Below are positions 18,101-25,923 of a stretch of 39,638 nt of DNA, piece after piece. The translations under genes were made by a program, and so were the position numbers. The stretch lies in contig JAFTDU010000024.1 in NCBI GenBank assembly GCA_017454005.1, positions 1 through 39,638 of the forward strand. Direction: 5' to 3'. This stretch comes from Desulfovibrionaceae bacterium. Its GTDB lineage: Bacteria > Desulfobacterota > Desulfovibrionia > Desulfovibrionales > Desulfovibrionaceae. The notes under the pieces were generated by a model, which searched no databases, had not been told where the DNA came from, and worked only from the letters and a program-made list of their open reading frames with translations. Positions within the stretch are counted from its first letter, which is position 1. Every line of letters starts with the position of its first letter.

Positions 18101-20194
18101 TGCGACATTGTTGGCTTCGGCACCAGCAACAATTAGAAGATCTTTGGCACCAGTTTTTGTATAAATAGATGCTTTGGAAATGCTGCCACCCTTATTCACT
18201 GTAAAAGCAGCTGTTGGCGTAGCTCCTGAATAAATGCCGCCAGTTTCTTTGACAGTCAAATCTGTGACATTAATAGTATCACCACCACTGCCAATCAGAA
18301 TCAGTTTACCACCATTATTGACAGTAGTACTTATGGCTGAACCGCCTGAATTTAGAATGAGGCTAGCATTTTTGCCAACCTGAGTAGAAGTGGCTTTACC
18401 AAGAGCATTTACAGTTTGGATACCACCAGTCAAAAGATTGGTATTATTAGCTGTACCATTGGCATCTACAATTTGTTCGCCACCATTTTCAACAATTGTA
18501 CTTATGGTTGTGCCATAATCCTTGACAGTTTGTAGGCCACCTTTTTTAACTGTAGTACCTGTAGCTGTGCCACCTGATTCAAAGATAGTGGTGTTTGCGT
18601 TAGGTTTAAAGGCACCCACAACTTCCTTTGCATCTTTATTTACTATGGTTCCAGTAGTTGCGCCATCTTTACCAACCCAGATGACCCCTTTGGCAGCAAT
18701 GGCGGTATTTTTGGCTGAGGCGTCTGTGCCAAAGATTAGCAGGTCTTTGCCGCCACTTGGTGTATAAATTTGCCCACTAGCAATGTTGCCACTTTTATTG
18801 ACGGTAAAGGTAGCAGCTGTCTTGTTACCGTTTACTTCATGAATTTCGCCACCAGCCTTAACAGTGAGGCCTGTGATTCTGCTAGCATCGCCACTTGCGC
18901 CATCAATAATGATTTTGCCACCGTTATTAACGGTTGTATTTGTCGCTGTGCCAGCTTTGCCAACAATTTGGCTGCCACCTTTGTTAACTGTTGCAGCAGT
19001 GGCTGTGCCTAAAGTGATATTTTGAATGCCGTTGACAGTGGCATTTGTAGCATCGCCGCTGACAGTTTGTGTGGCCCCTTTAGCAATGGTAGTTGCTGCA
19101 GCGCTCCCACTGACACCCACAATTTGGATGCCGCCAGCTAAAAGATTAGTATTGTTAGCTGTACCATTTTTACCTACAATTTGGCTGCCACTTTTTTCTA
19201 CACTAGTACTCGTGGTCGTGCCATAACTATTGACGATTTGCACGCCACCATTTTTCACTGTAGTGCTTGTAGCTGTGCCACCTGAGGCAAAAAAGGTATC
19301 TGAATTTGGATTATATTCAAAGGCACCCACAACTTCTTTGGCACCTTTATTTACTATAGTGCCTGAGGTTGCGCCATCTTTACCAACCCAGATGATCCCT
19401 TTGGCAGCAATGGCGGTATTGTTGACTTTGGCATTTGTGCCATAAACTAGCAGATCTTTGCCGCCACTCGCCGTATAAACAGATGCACTATAAATTTCAC
19501 CATCGGCATTGACTGTAAAGAGCGCTTTGCCTTTAGTACTTGTATAAATACCGCCATCGGCAGCAACGTTGAGATTGGAGACTTCCCCAGTATCGCCACT
19601 CACTTGCAAAATGAGTTTGCCGCCTTTATTAACATGTGTATCGGTCGCTGTAGCACCTTTATTTACGATAAAGCTGCCGCCATTATTAACTATTGTGCCG
19701 TCGCCAGTTGCACCCTTATTTAAAGTGAGTGTGCCACCGGCAAGTTTAGTTGAGGTAACTTTCCCTTTCTCATCAACAATTTGACTGCCACCTTTACTAA
19801 CTATTGTACTAATGACAGTTATACCGTCGGCAGTTGCCTTAGAGCCCCCAACAGTTTGTTTTCCACCATTTTTAATCTGCGTCTTATTTACGGTTCCGTT
19901 TAAAACAATTTGGTTCCCACCTGCATTGATTAACGCGTTATTCGCCGTACCGTCATTAATAATTTGGGATCCACCCTTAGAGATAATTGTCTTGGTAGCT
20001 GTACCACCTGATACATTTTGGATGCCACCTTGACTTATCACAGAACTTGTAGTCTTACCATTTACAGTGACGATTTGGTTGCCACCTTTCCGCAGGATAT
20101 TTTTAATGGTAGCGCCCCCAGATTCAATGATCTGGGATGAGTTCTGTATTATTTTATTTTTTAATGTTTTGTTTTTTACTGTTGTTTTAGCCAT
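15119..20194 (-). CDS. Giant AIDA-like strand-loop-strand repeat protein, probable type I-secreted adhesin
   Basis: A 1691-residue protein made almost wholly of strand-loop-strand repeats of about 19-20 residues (GGxQxVxxxGTATxTxVxxGG), as in the passengers of AIDA-I and TibA. These repeats fold as a beta-helix and are the known targets of O-heptosylation on Ser/Thr. The repeats begin within the first 30 residues, and no signal peptide is present. No autotransporter beta-barrel or final aromatic barrel residue is found. The last 360 or so residues form a different domain, with NDTIEGKGGHDIVVY resembling one degenerate RTX turn and the end RNELWKAAGLIASA. This domain is shared with the protein at 28315-31917 and is a plausible type I secretion signal. 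Residues about 225-910 contain three long super-repeats. The Shine-Dalgarno AAGGAG precedes the ATG. hlyD- and hlyB-like genes lie directly upstream. Confidence 0.88.
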   Translation of the reverse strand: MAKTTVKNKTLKNKIIQNSSQIIESGGATIKNILRKGGNQIVTVNGKTTSSVISQGGIQNVSGGTATKTIISKGGSQIINDGTANNALINAGGNQIVLNGTVNKTQIKNGGKQTVGGSKATADGITVISTIVSKGGSQIVDEKGKVTSTKLAGGTLTLNKGATGDGTIVNNGGSFIVNKGATATDTHVNKGGKLILQVSGDTGEVSNLNVAADGGIYTSTKGKALFTVNADGEIYSASVYTASGGKDLLVYGTNAKVNNTAIAAKGIIWVGKDGATSGTIVNKGAKEVVGAFEYNPNSDTFFASGGTATSTTVKNGGVQIVNSYGTTTSTSVEKSGSQIVGKNGTANNTNLLAGGIQIVGVSGSAAATTIAKGATQTVSGDATNATVNGIQNITLGTATAATVNKGGSQIVGKAGTATNTTVNNGGKIIIDGASGDASRITGLTVKAGGEIHEVNGNKTAATFTVNKSGNIASGQIYTPSGGKDLLIFGTDASAKNTAIAAKGVIWVGKDGATTGTIVNKDAKEVVGAFKPNANTTIFESGGTATGTTVKKGGLQTVKDYGTTISTIVENGGEQIVDANGTANNTNLLTGGIQTVNALGKATSTQVGKNASLILNSGGSAISTTVNNGGKLILIGSGGDTINVTDLTVKETGGIYSGATPTAAFTVNKGGSISKASIYTKTGAKDLLIVAGAEANNVAIAANGTIWVGGATTGTIVNKDAKEVIGAFASNTEKIPTGGSATGTNVKDGGTQIVNSAGVTTSTTLNAGGFQDVQINGTANNTIILGSASQLVHNGATAKNATVKAKGLQAVSGGTVADTILEGGSQFIYNTATTNVTGTVVSNGGVQLTNKTYVKNTIVSAGGTLAVVNTDDVKDNPIAENITIEAGGFFDLAGTTAFASGAATPELTHVYTVNKGGSVTGVNFMQNGKMIVGTGDEATAVTIASGGTQEVSGGKTTKITIQKGGTQKIITGTATTITIEASGAQDILGGTVKKTTINKDATQTIHGGTVTSSMIKEGGTLAYSGGTVNSLIVSKGGLLTSGGNSLLTVNNGGLLKGVKYDGTTLTIGKNASAKNYTWAGKQTVGDGTVTQATLGKDSEMTVTAGTVSDITIGNASGGATLTIEDGTLNKATVTSGGLTVKGGQVTNTTIKTNGTMNVSGGEITTVDVSGGTLSFTDGEATKIKVAANGTVKHVKESTSGELKVSGSGSISELTFDGEFTLGNKAQGTKFTLSTAGNLNVNNGGKITSATCATGATFTIDEKGTAQDLTVSGGTVTVYESGTVTKATISGDEGKISVEGGKVTGVALKGGTLSVSGGSVSDVGFSGGRLSLAGGSITGDFEIKNSNSDKITGTGLWVDKKKTLTLGSGGVTNANLALDLEGAELKLAGTTSVKGLSGTVKKTTGFDISSYASGGANLPDNFSGGLVTIAKTSDPTEPSHNTTIITLNPETGNTYTLESTFSINTGTLQALGTYKLADKINLAGSFEITGKNTIKAGKIGSAISKNGVSYTLNSSGELTISPYAANNKILKGTKATSTVNGTANSDFFDGCGEVSNAGTNDTIEGKGGHDIVVYSSDKAWGQDVINKTNGTMTIVFSGYGNKNAAATSLTVDYSEKENGLVTVTLNTDATGDDTESTVTSKITINGWNDKTHKIVYNDDAYDSMVSMAKASGASKINSERNELWKAAGLIASA
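17471..19520. repeat. Three tandem super-repeats of about 600-735 bp within the repeat protein
   Basis: Each unit encodes a block with GGKDLL, AIAAKGxIWVGKDGATxGTIVNK and KEVVGAF followed by several strand-loop-strand repeats. Unit boundaries are near 19520, 18808, 18205 and 17471. The DNA of units 1 and 2 is nearly identical over stretches such as 18611-18710 and 19322-19420, which points to recent duplication or gene conversion. A more diverged copy is in the second repeat protein near 31020-31200. Confidence 0.75.
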
Positions 20195-20418
20195 AGCAGC
20201 TCCTTATATAATGCAAGTGGTTAAATTTTTAGCGTAACTTAAGGATAACAATGTGATACGCTTAATTATTTGAATTGAGACCAACAAACTGCCTATGCCG
20301 ACAGTATTTACATGTAACTAGAAGCACATGCTTTAGTTAAGGCAACCAAAGACATGTGCTTTTGGTACATGCGCACATGTTTGATGCAAAGATTAGTTTA
20401 CTATGTGTAAGCAATCGT
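20195..20418. other. Short gap between hlyD-like gene and repeat protein
   Basis: It contains an imperfect hairpin: AAGCACATG (20322-20330) pairs with CATGTGCTT (20353-20361), and CATGTGC/GCACATG words recur beside it. It may be a processing site or weak terminator between the exporter genes and their substrate. An AT-rich TTATATAA just before the Shine-Dalgarno could be part of a separate promoter. Confidence 0.35.
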
Positions 20419-21753
20419 TTAAGGCTCGCGAATAGCTTCATCAAGGGAACGGATTAGGGGGAATAATAGGTAATTTATGATGCGGCGCTTACCTGTGACA
20501 ATATCTGCTTGCACTTCCATGCCAGGGATTAAGCGGGACTCCAGGTTACTTTGGGGCATTTCACAGCCTGTAATAGCTACTCTTGCCTGATAGAAGGCTG
20601 GGGTAGCTTCTTTATTTTCCCCTGTTGGATCATGTTGGAAGGCATCTCTTGAGATTAAGCGCACCTTGCCATGGAGTGTACCATATTTTTGATAGGGAAA
20701 GGCACTAAGCTTTAAGCGCACTTGATCACCTGTGTGCACGCGGCCAATATCTTCAGCCCTAACCCTGGCCTCACACTCTAGAGTCCCTTGGGAGGGCACA
20801 AGGGTAATCAAAGCTTCGGTTTCGCGTACTGCTGATCCTGGGGAAACTGGGGCAATTTCATGCACATAAGCTGCTTCTGGCGCCCGCAACTCCACGTAGG
20901 ATGAGAGTTGGGTTGCCTTGAGCAGCTCTTTTTGCGCACTAATTAATGCAGCTTGTGTCTTAACCATTTCTTCGGCAATTTCAATGCGCCAGTTACTTAA
21001 AAAGGCCTGATATTCAGCTTTTTTACTTAAATGTTCATTTTCTAAAATCTTAAGATTATTCTGTTTATCTTTAATTTCTGCCTGTAGTCCTTGTCTAGCA
21101 ATTTGTGATTCAATGATATCCCTAAGGGATGTTGCTTGAGCACTGCGGCCCTTACTCATCATATCTTCAATGGCTTGGTAGCCCTTTAAGCGTTCCAGTT
21201 GAATGCGCAAATTTTCTTGGAGGGAATGTTGGGTACCTTTAATGCGGGCTAACTCATTGCTAAAGTAGGTCTCGCGTTCCGCATAAAATTGTTTGCGATC
21301 ATCAAAGAGTTCTTTTTGTACCTTTTGTTCGGCAGTGGGGGAAGATCCAGGCACATAATCTACTTCGGTAAATTCAGCCTGTAAGCGTTCAAGCCTTGCC
21401 TGTTGGATTCTCACTTCAGCGCTTAAGCGTTCTTGATCAGAGGTATTAAAGACCGGATCAAAGGTGATTAAAACCTGACCTTTTTCAACCCTGTCCCCAA
21501 CTTTGACCTTGACCGCTTTAATTACAGAGCGCTCAAGGGGTCTGATCACAATATTGGGATTATCGCTCACAAGTTTACCTTGGGTCTGCACAATGATGTC
21601 AACTTTGAAGAGGCAGGCCATACTTAAGGCCAAGAGCAAGATGCCTGAAAGCCACCAAATCCCCCACCTAGCCCAGCCAGGCAAAAGCGCGTGACGAATG
21701 GCTAAGGCATCAGGCAAAAAGGCTAAGACACTGGCAGTTGTGGGTTTAGACAT
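20419..21753 (-). CDS. Type I secretion periplasmic adaptor (HlyD family)
   Basis: The adaptor (membrane fusion protein) that links the inner-membrane ABC exporter to a TolC-type outer-membrane channel. The 444-residue product has a cytoplasmic N-terminus and one membrane helix (about residues 28-48). A lipoyl-like half follows (VKVKVGDRVEKGQVLITFD), then a long coiled coil (about 110-290), the second lipoyl half and a beta-barrel. It ends in VTGKRRIINYLLFPLIRSLDEAIRE, the typical C-terminus of HlyD-type adaptors. I start it at the ATG at 21753, which overlaps the exporter stop by eight bases and has GGGGA upstream; a longer frame to 21801 is less likely. The overlap indicates coupling to the ABC exporter. 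The outer-membrane component is not in the window. Confidence 0.93.
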   Translation of the reverse strand: MSKPTTASVLAFLPDALAIRHALLPGWARWGIWWLSGILLLALSMACLFKVDIIVQTQGKLVSDNPNIVIRPLERSVIKAVKVKVGDRVEKGQVLITFDPVFNTSDQERLSAEVRIQQARLERLQAEFTEVDYVPGSSPTAEQKVQKELFDDRKQFYAERETYFSNELARIKGTQHSLQENLRIQLERLKGYQAIEDMMSKGRSAQATSLRDIIESQIARQGLQAEIKDKQNNLKILENEHLSKKAEYQAFLSNWRIEIAEEMVKTQAALISAQKELLKATQLSSYVELRAPEAAYVHEIAPVSPGSAVRETEALITLVPSQGTLECEARVRAEDIGRVHTGDQVRLKLSAFPYQKYGTLHGKVRLISRDAFQHDPTGENKEATPAFYQARVAITGCEMPQSNLESRLIPGMEVQADIVTGKRRIINYLLFPLIRSLDEAIREP

Positions 21754-23986
21754 GTGTGTTCCCCATCTGTTGCTGCCAGAAGTCTCGATATAAGCCTTCA
21801 CGGCGCACTAAAATATCGTGGGGGGCACAGGCAGCAATGCGACCCTGATCAACAACAATGATGCGATGGGCCTGGCGCACCATGGAGAGTCTGTGGGAGA
21901 TGATTAAGACGGTTCTAGCCTGGGCAATGAGGCGTAAATTGCGCTGCACAATGACTTCGCTTTCAGGATCTAAGGCACTTGTGGCCTCATCAAGAATGAG
22001 AATTTTGGGATTAGCTAGAAGCGCTCTTGCTATGGCTAAGCGTTGTTTTTGGCCGCCAGACAGATTAGATGCATTTTCTTCTAAGATCGTATCATAGCCT
22101 CTTGGAAAGGCACTCACAAAGTCATGGGCGCCTGCCATCATGGAGGCGTTTAGCACGGCCTCAGGGGAAGCATTGGATCTAGTTAACTTGATATTGTCGC
22201 GAATACTGCCCTGAAAGAAATAGTTATCCTGTAAGACAATCCCAATATTGGCACGCAAAAAAGCTTTATCTAATTCTCTTATGTCAATACCATCAATGCG
22301 TATCAAACCTTGGTTTGGTTGATACATGGCTTGAATTAGGCGCGTTAAGGTGCTTTTCCCTGAACCACTGCGGCCAACTATGCCAATAATTTCGCCAGCC
22401 TTAATCTCAAGACTTACGTCGGTTAAAACATCAGGGAGACTTGGTTGGTAGCGAAAAGTGATGTGCTCAAGTTGAATCTCGCCACGAAATTGCGGGGTGA
22501 CACCGCCACCAGGATGCTCTTCAGGCGTATTCATGACAGCGCCAAGCATTTTTACTGATAGGGCTGTTTGTTGGTATTCATGCACGAGACCTACAATTTT
22601 CACGAGTGGCCCTGACACACGGCCTGACAACATCTGAAAGGCAATTAAAGCACCAATACTGATGGTGTGGTTAAAGACTAGATGAGCGCCAGCCCAAATC
22701 ACAGCCACATTCATGAGCATTTCCAACATCTGACTTAAGGCACTGGCTGTGATGGAGATTTTGCCCACTTGAAAATGGGCATCTATTGCATAGGCTGAAG
22801 CATTATTCCAATCACGTTCTTCTACGGGTTCTAAGGCCAGAGATTTAACCGTGTGGATGCCATGCAGTGATTCCACAAGGCGACTTTGGCGTTTACCTTC
22901 GGCCTGATAGAGGGCATCTAAGCGGCGTTGGAAGGGCTTAATTAAAACCACGACTACCAAAACCATTAACATGGAAAAGAAAAGTACAATGCCTGTTAAT
23001 GGTACACTATAGATAAGAAGAAACGGAATAAAGACAAGTAGCGAGGATAGCTCAAGAATTGTGAAAAAGAGATTGCCTGAGAGAAAGCCGCGGATGCGTT
23101 CACTCTGCTGCATGTGCTTAATGAGTAAGCCTGAGGGCACAGCTTCAAAAAAGCCCACAGGCAAACGCATCAAATGCGCGAATGTCTTCATGGCGGTGTT
23201 GATGTCAATCTTTTTGGTGGCATAGAGTAAGAGATAATTGCGTAAGAACTCTAAGCCTGCATGAAAAAGAATGGCAATACAGATGCCAACACCTAAGACA
23301 TTTAGGGTTGTAAAACTGCTATTGGGTAAAACCTTATCAATAACAATTTGGAAAAAGAGGGGCATAAGAAGCGCTAAGAGTGTCATGAGTAAGACTGCTA
23401 AAGCAATCTGCCCAAATAAACCGCGCAATTTGATAAATTCAGGAATAAACCAACGCAGACCAAAGGGTTGATCTTCACTTGTCAAGCGGTAGCGTTTTTT
23501 AAGGAGAAGCCCTTTATGGGTGCTGTATTTATCCCACGCTTCCTTCGACCAAAAGCGATAAATATCGTAGGTTTCAGCCTGATCATCACTGTCAGGACTG
23601 GGATTGATAATTGCTAATTCTTCTGTGCCATCTTCTTTTTTGCGCAAGCCCGCTAAAATAAAATAGGTGCCTTTGTAGCTTGGGCAGAGGACTGGATAGA
23701 CTCCTTCCAAACTACAAGCTTGCTCAAAAGGCAGGTCAATAATTTTGGCCTTAAGTTCAAGGTCTTGGGCAATGTCTTTTAGTTGGAGAAGCGGCTGCTC
23801 ATACTCATCAAGGGCATATTTATGGGCTAACCTGTCTTCATCGGTATCAATGCCATGGTGCATGGCAATGAGCCTGAAGCAGGTGAGACTTGTGTGACCT
23901 AAGGGGCGTTCGATAGTTGGGATGGGAGCTTTGGGTTGCCAAAGTTTTTTGAAAGTTTGACTAACTTTGTTTAAAAGTTTCTTCAT
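21746..23986 (-). CDS. Type I secretion ABC exporter (HlyB family, C39-like domain)
   Basis: A 746-residue ABC exporter that energises one-step secretion across both membranes. Residues about 30-155 form a C39 peptidase-like domain, but the catalytic Cys position is not conserved (the lone Cys in LTCFRLIAMHHG sits four places later). It therefore probably serves as a docking domain, as in HlyB, rather than cutting Gly-Gly leaders. Six membrane helices follow (about 180-460), then the nucleotide-binding domain with Walker A GRSGSGKST, signature LSGGQKQRLA and Walker B ILILDEATSALD. I start at the ATG at 23986; a TTG at 24007 would add seven residues, and neither has a clear Shine-Dalgarno. It overlaps the hlyD-like gene. 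The substrates are likely the neighbouring strand-loop-strand proteins, which lack Gly-Gly leaders. Confidence 0.93.
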   Translation of the reverse strand: MKKLLNKVSQTFKKLWQPKAPIPTIERPLGHTSLTCFRLIAMHHGIDTDEDRLAHKYALDEYEQPLLQLKDIAQDLELKAKIIDLPFEQACSLEGVYPVLCPSYKGTYFILAGLRKKEDGTEELAIINPSPDSDDQAETYDIYRFWSKEAWDKYSTHKGLLLKKRYRLTSEDQPFGLRWFIPEFIKLRGLFGQIALAVLLMTLLALLMPLFFQIVIDKVLPNSSFTTLNVLGVGICIAILFHAGLEFLRNYLLLYATKKIDINTAMKTFAHLMRLPVGFFEAVPSGLLIKHMQQSERIRGFLSGNLFFTILELSSLLVFIPFLLIYSVPLTGIVLFFSMLMVLVVVVLIKPFQRRLDALYQAEGKRQSRLVESLHGIHTVKSLALEPVEERDWNNASAYAIDAHFQVGKISITASALSQMLEMLMNVAVIWAGAHLVFNHTISIGALIAFQMLSGRVSGPLVKIVGLVHEYQQTALSVKMLGAVMNTPEEHPGGGVTPQFRGEIQLEHITFRYQPSLPDVLTDVSLEIKAGEIIGIVGRSGSGKSTLTRLIQAMYQPNQGLIRIDGIDIRELDKAFLRANIGIVLQDNYFFQGSIRDNIKLTRSNASPEAVLNASMMAGAHDFVSAFPRGYDTILEENASNLSGGQKQRLAIARALLANPKILILDEATSALDPESEVIVQRNLRLIAQARTVLIISHRLSMVRQAHRIIVVDQGRIAACAPHDILVRREGLYRDFWQQQMGNTHV

Positions 23987-24228
23987 AAAGATTATGAGGG
24001 AAAACAAAAGTTTAGTTGCAGAAATGCGATCTAAAATTTTGACTCTTTAGTTTCTGCAAAAAGTAGCTCTATACGGGGTCTATAAAGATAACTTAATTTA
24101 AGCATTAAAGCTTTTTTTACGTTAGAAAAGAAGTTATTACGCATCAAGAGTTTGATTGCCTTAAATAGTCAAGCAAAGCTCAATTGCTAGCGTATGGTTT
24201 GATACTTAAAGGAACAAGCTTGATGCTT

Positions 24229-25668
24229 TTAAAAGGTTAGGATCGGCTTTTTAGGTGCCTTGTCTGCTTCTTTTTTTTCTTTGGGCTTTTCTTTAAAGGT
24301 CGGGATTGATTTAATAACTTTGATGACTTGTTCACTGGTGATTAATCTTGAACATTCAAATTGTCTGTCTGTATTTTTATGTCTTGGGCACCAGAGAAAA
24401 TCAAAGTGATCAAAATCAACGCGCATGTCATTCCAACAGGAATTACATGTGTGGAAATTGATCACACGGTAGGGCGTATAAAATTCATTGGTGGGGTTAG
24501 TAAAGCCACTGATCATGACAACCGGCACATTACAGCCCCACGCAAGCCAAGATAAGCCACTTGAAACACCAATAAAAAATTCGGCATCTTTAACAAGATT
24601 AATGCGCTCTTGCAGAGGAATATTGCCGGTAAAATCTTCACAGCCATGGGGAATATGGTTCCACACAAGCCCCTGCCCATGCACCCGATCGCGGTCAATG
24701 CAGAGCACGCGGTAGCCATTATCTTTGAGGAATTTCACCACATCGTGCCAACCTTGGGGGTTGTTCCAATATTTGGCTTGACTAGAACTTTGTACGGCTA
24801 TGCAGACATAGGGTTCAGCAATTTGGCGTTTAGCAGAGAGATCAAAGCGTGGGCGCTCTTCAGTTGGATCCACACCTAAAATCCAGCCAGCTGTGCGGTG
24901 GAGGCCAATGTAGCGAAAATCGCAGGGTTGGTGATCCACATCGCCCTTAAAAAAGAGGCCCAAGTAATAGCAGGCATAGGGCGAACAATCGGGCACCTCA
25001 TCGCGAGTTATAAAGGTTATTTCAGGATATTGGTTGCGTAAGAGATCTGCTAGATGGGGCTGCAAGACAGCTAAAACATGGCACTTATGCTTTTGGCGAA
25101 ATTTTTCGACATAAGGGAACCAGCCCAAGGTATCGCCGATGGTTGGCACAGGCAGTTGGATCATGACCGTCTTATCAGCACAATCATAGTCGTGCTGGAA
25201 GAAGGGTTTGGGTTGTTTATCCTCATCGCCAGCTAAATAGGGATTTTTCTTGACAGCTTCGGCAAAGGTATCGAGCTCGGCTTTGTGGAAGATTTCAAGA
25301 CGAAAACGCACATAGAATTTTTTGACACTCGTCACATAGACATTATTGGTGACGTCTTGACTATAGAGAATGACCCCTGTGTCAATGTCGCGAAAGATAA
25401 TGTGCCAAGGGCCACCTGTGTCAGGAAATTGCACGCGCAGACCATCATTAAAATCAAAGCGAATACCTTCAGCGGCTTCCATGGTGGGAATTAAGGGTAA
25501 ATGCCCGTATAATTCATCCACCACTGGGGCTTGTTGAGCGCTTTTTGCGGGAGCGGCAGATGCTTCAGGTTCAGGCTCCGGCTCTGCTTTGGGGGTTTTA
25601 GGTTGCACCGGCTCAAGGGTTTTTGGAGGGGTTGTTTTAAGGTCAAGGGAAAAATCCTGCTTGGGCAT
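24229..25668 (-). CDS. Strand-loop-strand protein O-heptosyltransferase (TibC/Aah-like)
   Basis: A cytoplasmic glycosyltransferase of the bacterial autotransporter heptosyltransferase family (TibC, Aah), which moves heptose from an ADP-heptose donor to Ser/Thr of strand-loop-strand repeats. Of its 479 residues, the first 45 or so are a Pro/Glu/Ala-rich tail. A beta domain follows (about 60-120), then a GT-B fold with PTIGDTLGWFPYVEKF, where the Asp of GDTLG matches the conserved catalytic Asp of TibC, and SSGLSWLAWGCNVPVVMISGFTNPTNEF. Four Cys near the end (C408, C411, C427, C439) match the iron-binding finger of TibC; the first two spacings (2 and 15) agree, while the third is shorter (11). 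The start is the ATG at 25668 with AGGGAG upstream. It lies between a small gene and the exporter genes. Confidence 0.9.
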   Translation of the reverse strand: MPKQDFSLDLKTTPPKTLEPVQPKTPKAEPEPEPEASAAPAKSAQQAPVVDELYGHLPLIPTMEAAEGIRFDFNDGLRVQFPDTGGPWHIIFRDIDTGVILYSQDVTNNVYVTSVKKFYVRFRLEIFHKAELDTFAEAVKKNPYLAGDEDKQPKPFFQHDYDCADKTVMIQLPVPTIGDTLGWFPYVEKFRQKHKCHVLAVLQPHLADLLRNQYPEITFITRDEVPDCSPYACYYLGLFFKGDVDHQPCDFRYIGLHRTAGWILGVDPTEERPRFDLSAKRQIAEPYVCIAVQSSSQAKYWNNPQGWHDVVKFLKDNGYRVLCIDRDRVHGQGLVWNHIPHGCEDFTGNIPLQERINLVKDAEFFIGVSSGLSWLAWGCNVPVVMISGFTNPTNEFYTPYRVINFHTCNSCWNDMRVDFDHFDFLWCPRHKNTDRQFECSRLITSEQVIKVIKSIPTFKEKPKEKKEADKAPKKPILTF

Positions 25669-25695
25669 AAGCTGCTCCCTAAGCGTCACAAAAGG

Positions 25696-25923
25696 TTAGC
25701 GCTGATCATCGCGTTGTAAAATGCCAGCCTCTGTCAAACGATCCGCTAATTGTTGCATGGCGTTAAGCGACTCCACAAAACCTTGGGGGCTTAAGAGCAG
25801 TTCGCCTGCATCTTCTTGGATAGGCTCCCCTTCACTTTGACCTTTTAAAGTATACATATTTAAACGGATGATACCACTGATAAAGTGCACACGATTAAAA
25901 CCATCAATATACTTTTTTTCCAT
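25696..25923 (-). CDS. Small conserved-looking protein upstream of the heptosyltransferase
   Basis: A 75-residue protein I cannot name. Predicted layout: beta strands in RVHFISGIIRLNMYTLKG, a polar acidic linker, then GELLLSPQGFVESLNAMQQLADRLTEAGIL, a strand and a helix. This strand-helix plan loosely recalls the small DUF3467-type proteins, but the resemblance is weak. The ATG has GAGGA six bases upstream. The stop lies 27 bases before the heptosyltransferase start, so the two are almost certainly cotranscribed. It could be an accessory factor or chaperone for glycosylation or secretion; this is inference from position alone. Confidence 0.7.
   Translation of the reverse strand: MEKKYIDGFNRVHFISGIIRLNMYTLKGQSEGEPIQEDAGELLLSPQGFVESLNAMQQLADRLTEAGILQRDDQR

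Noticed and set aside
15708..20033. Many plus-strand open frames of 60-140 codons across the repeat-protein gene
   Set aside because: They are antisense shadows produced by the codon bias and low stop frequency of Gly/Thr/Ser-rich repeats; products are Pro/Val/Leu-rich and lack starts with Shine-Dalgarno sequences.
15119..20194. Regular short repeats that could suggest a CRISPR array
   Set aside because: They are degenerate coding repeats of 57-60 bp in one open frame of 1691 codons; there are no conserved palindromic repeats with unique spacers and no cas genes.
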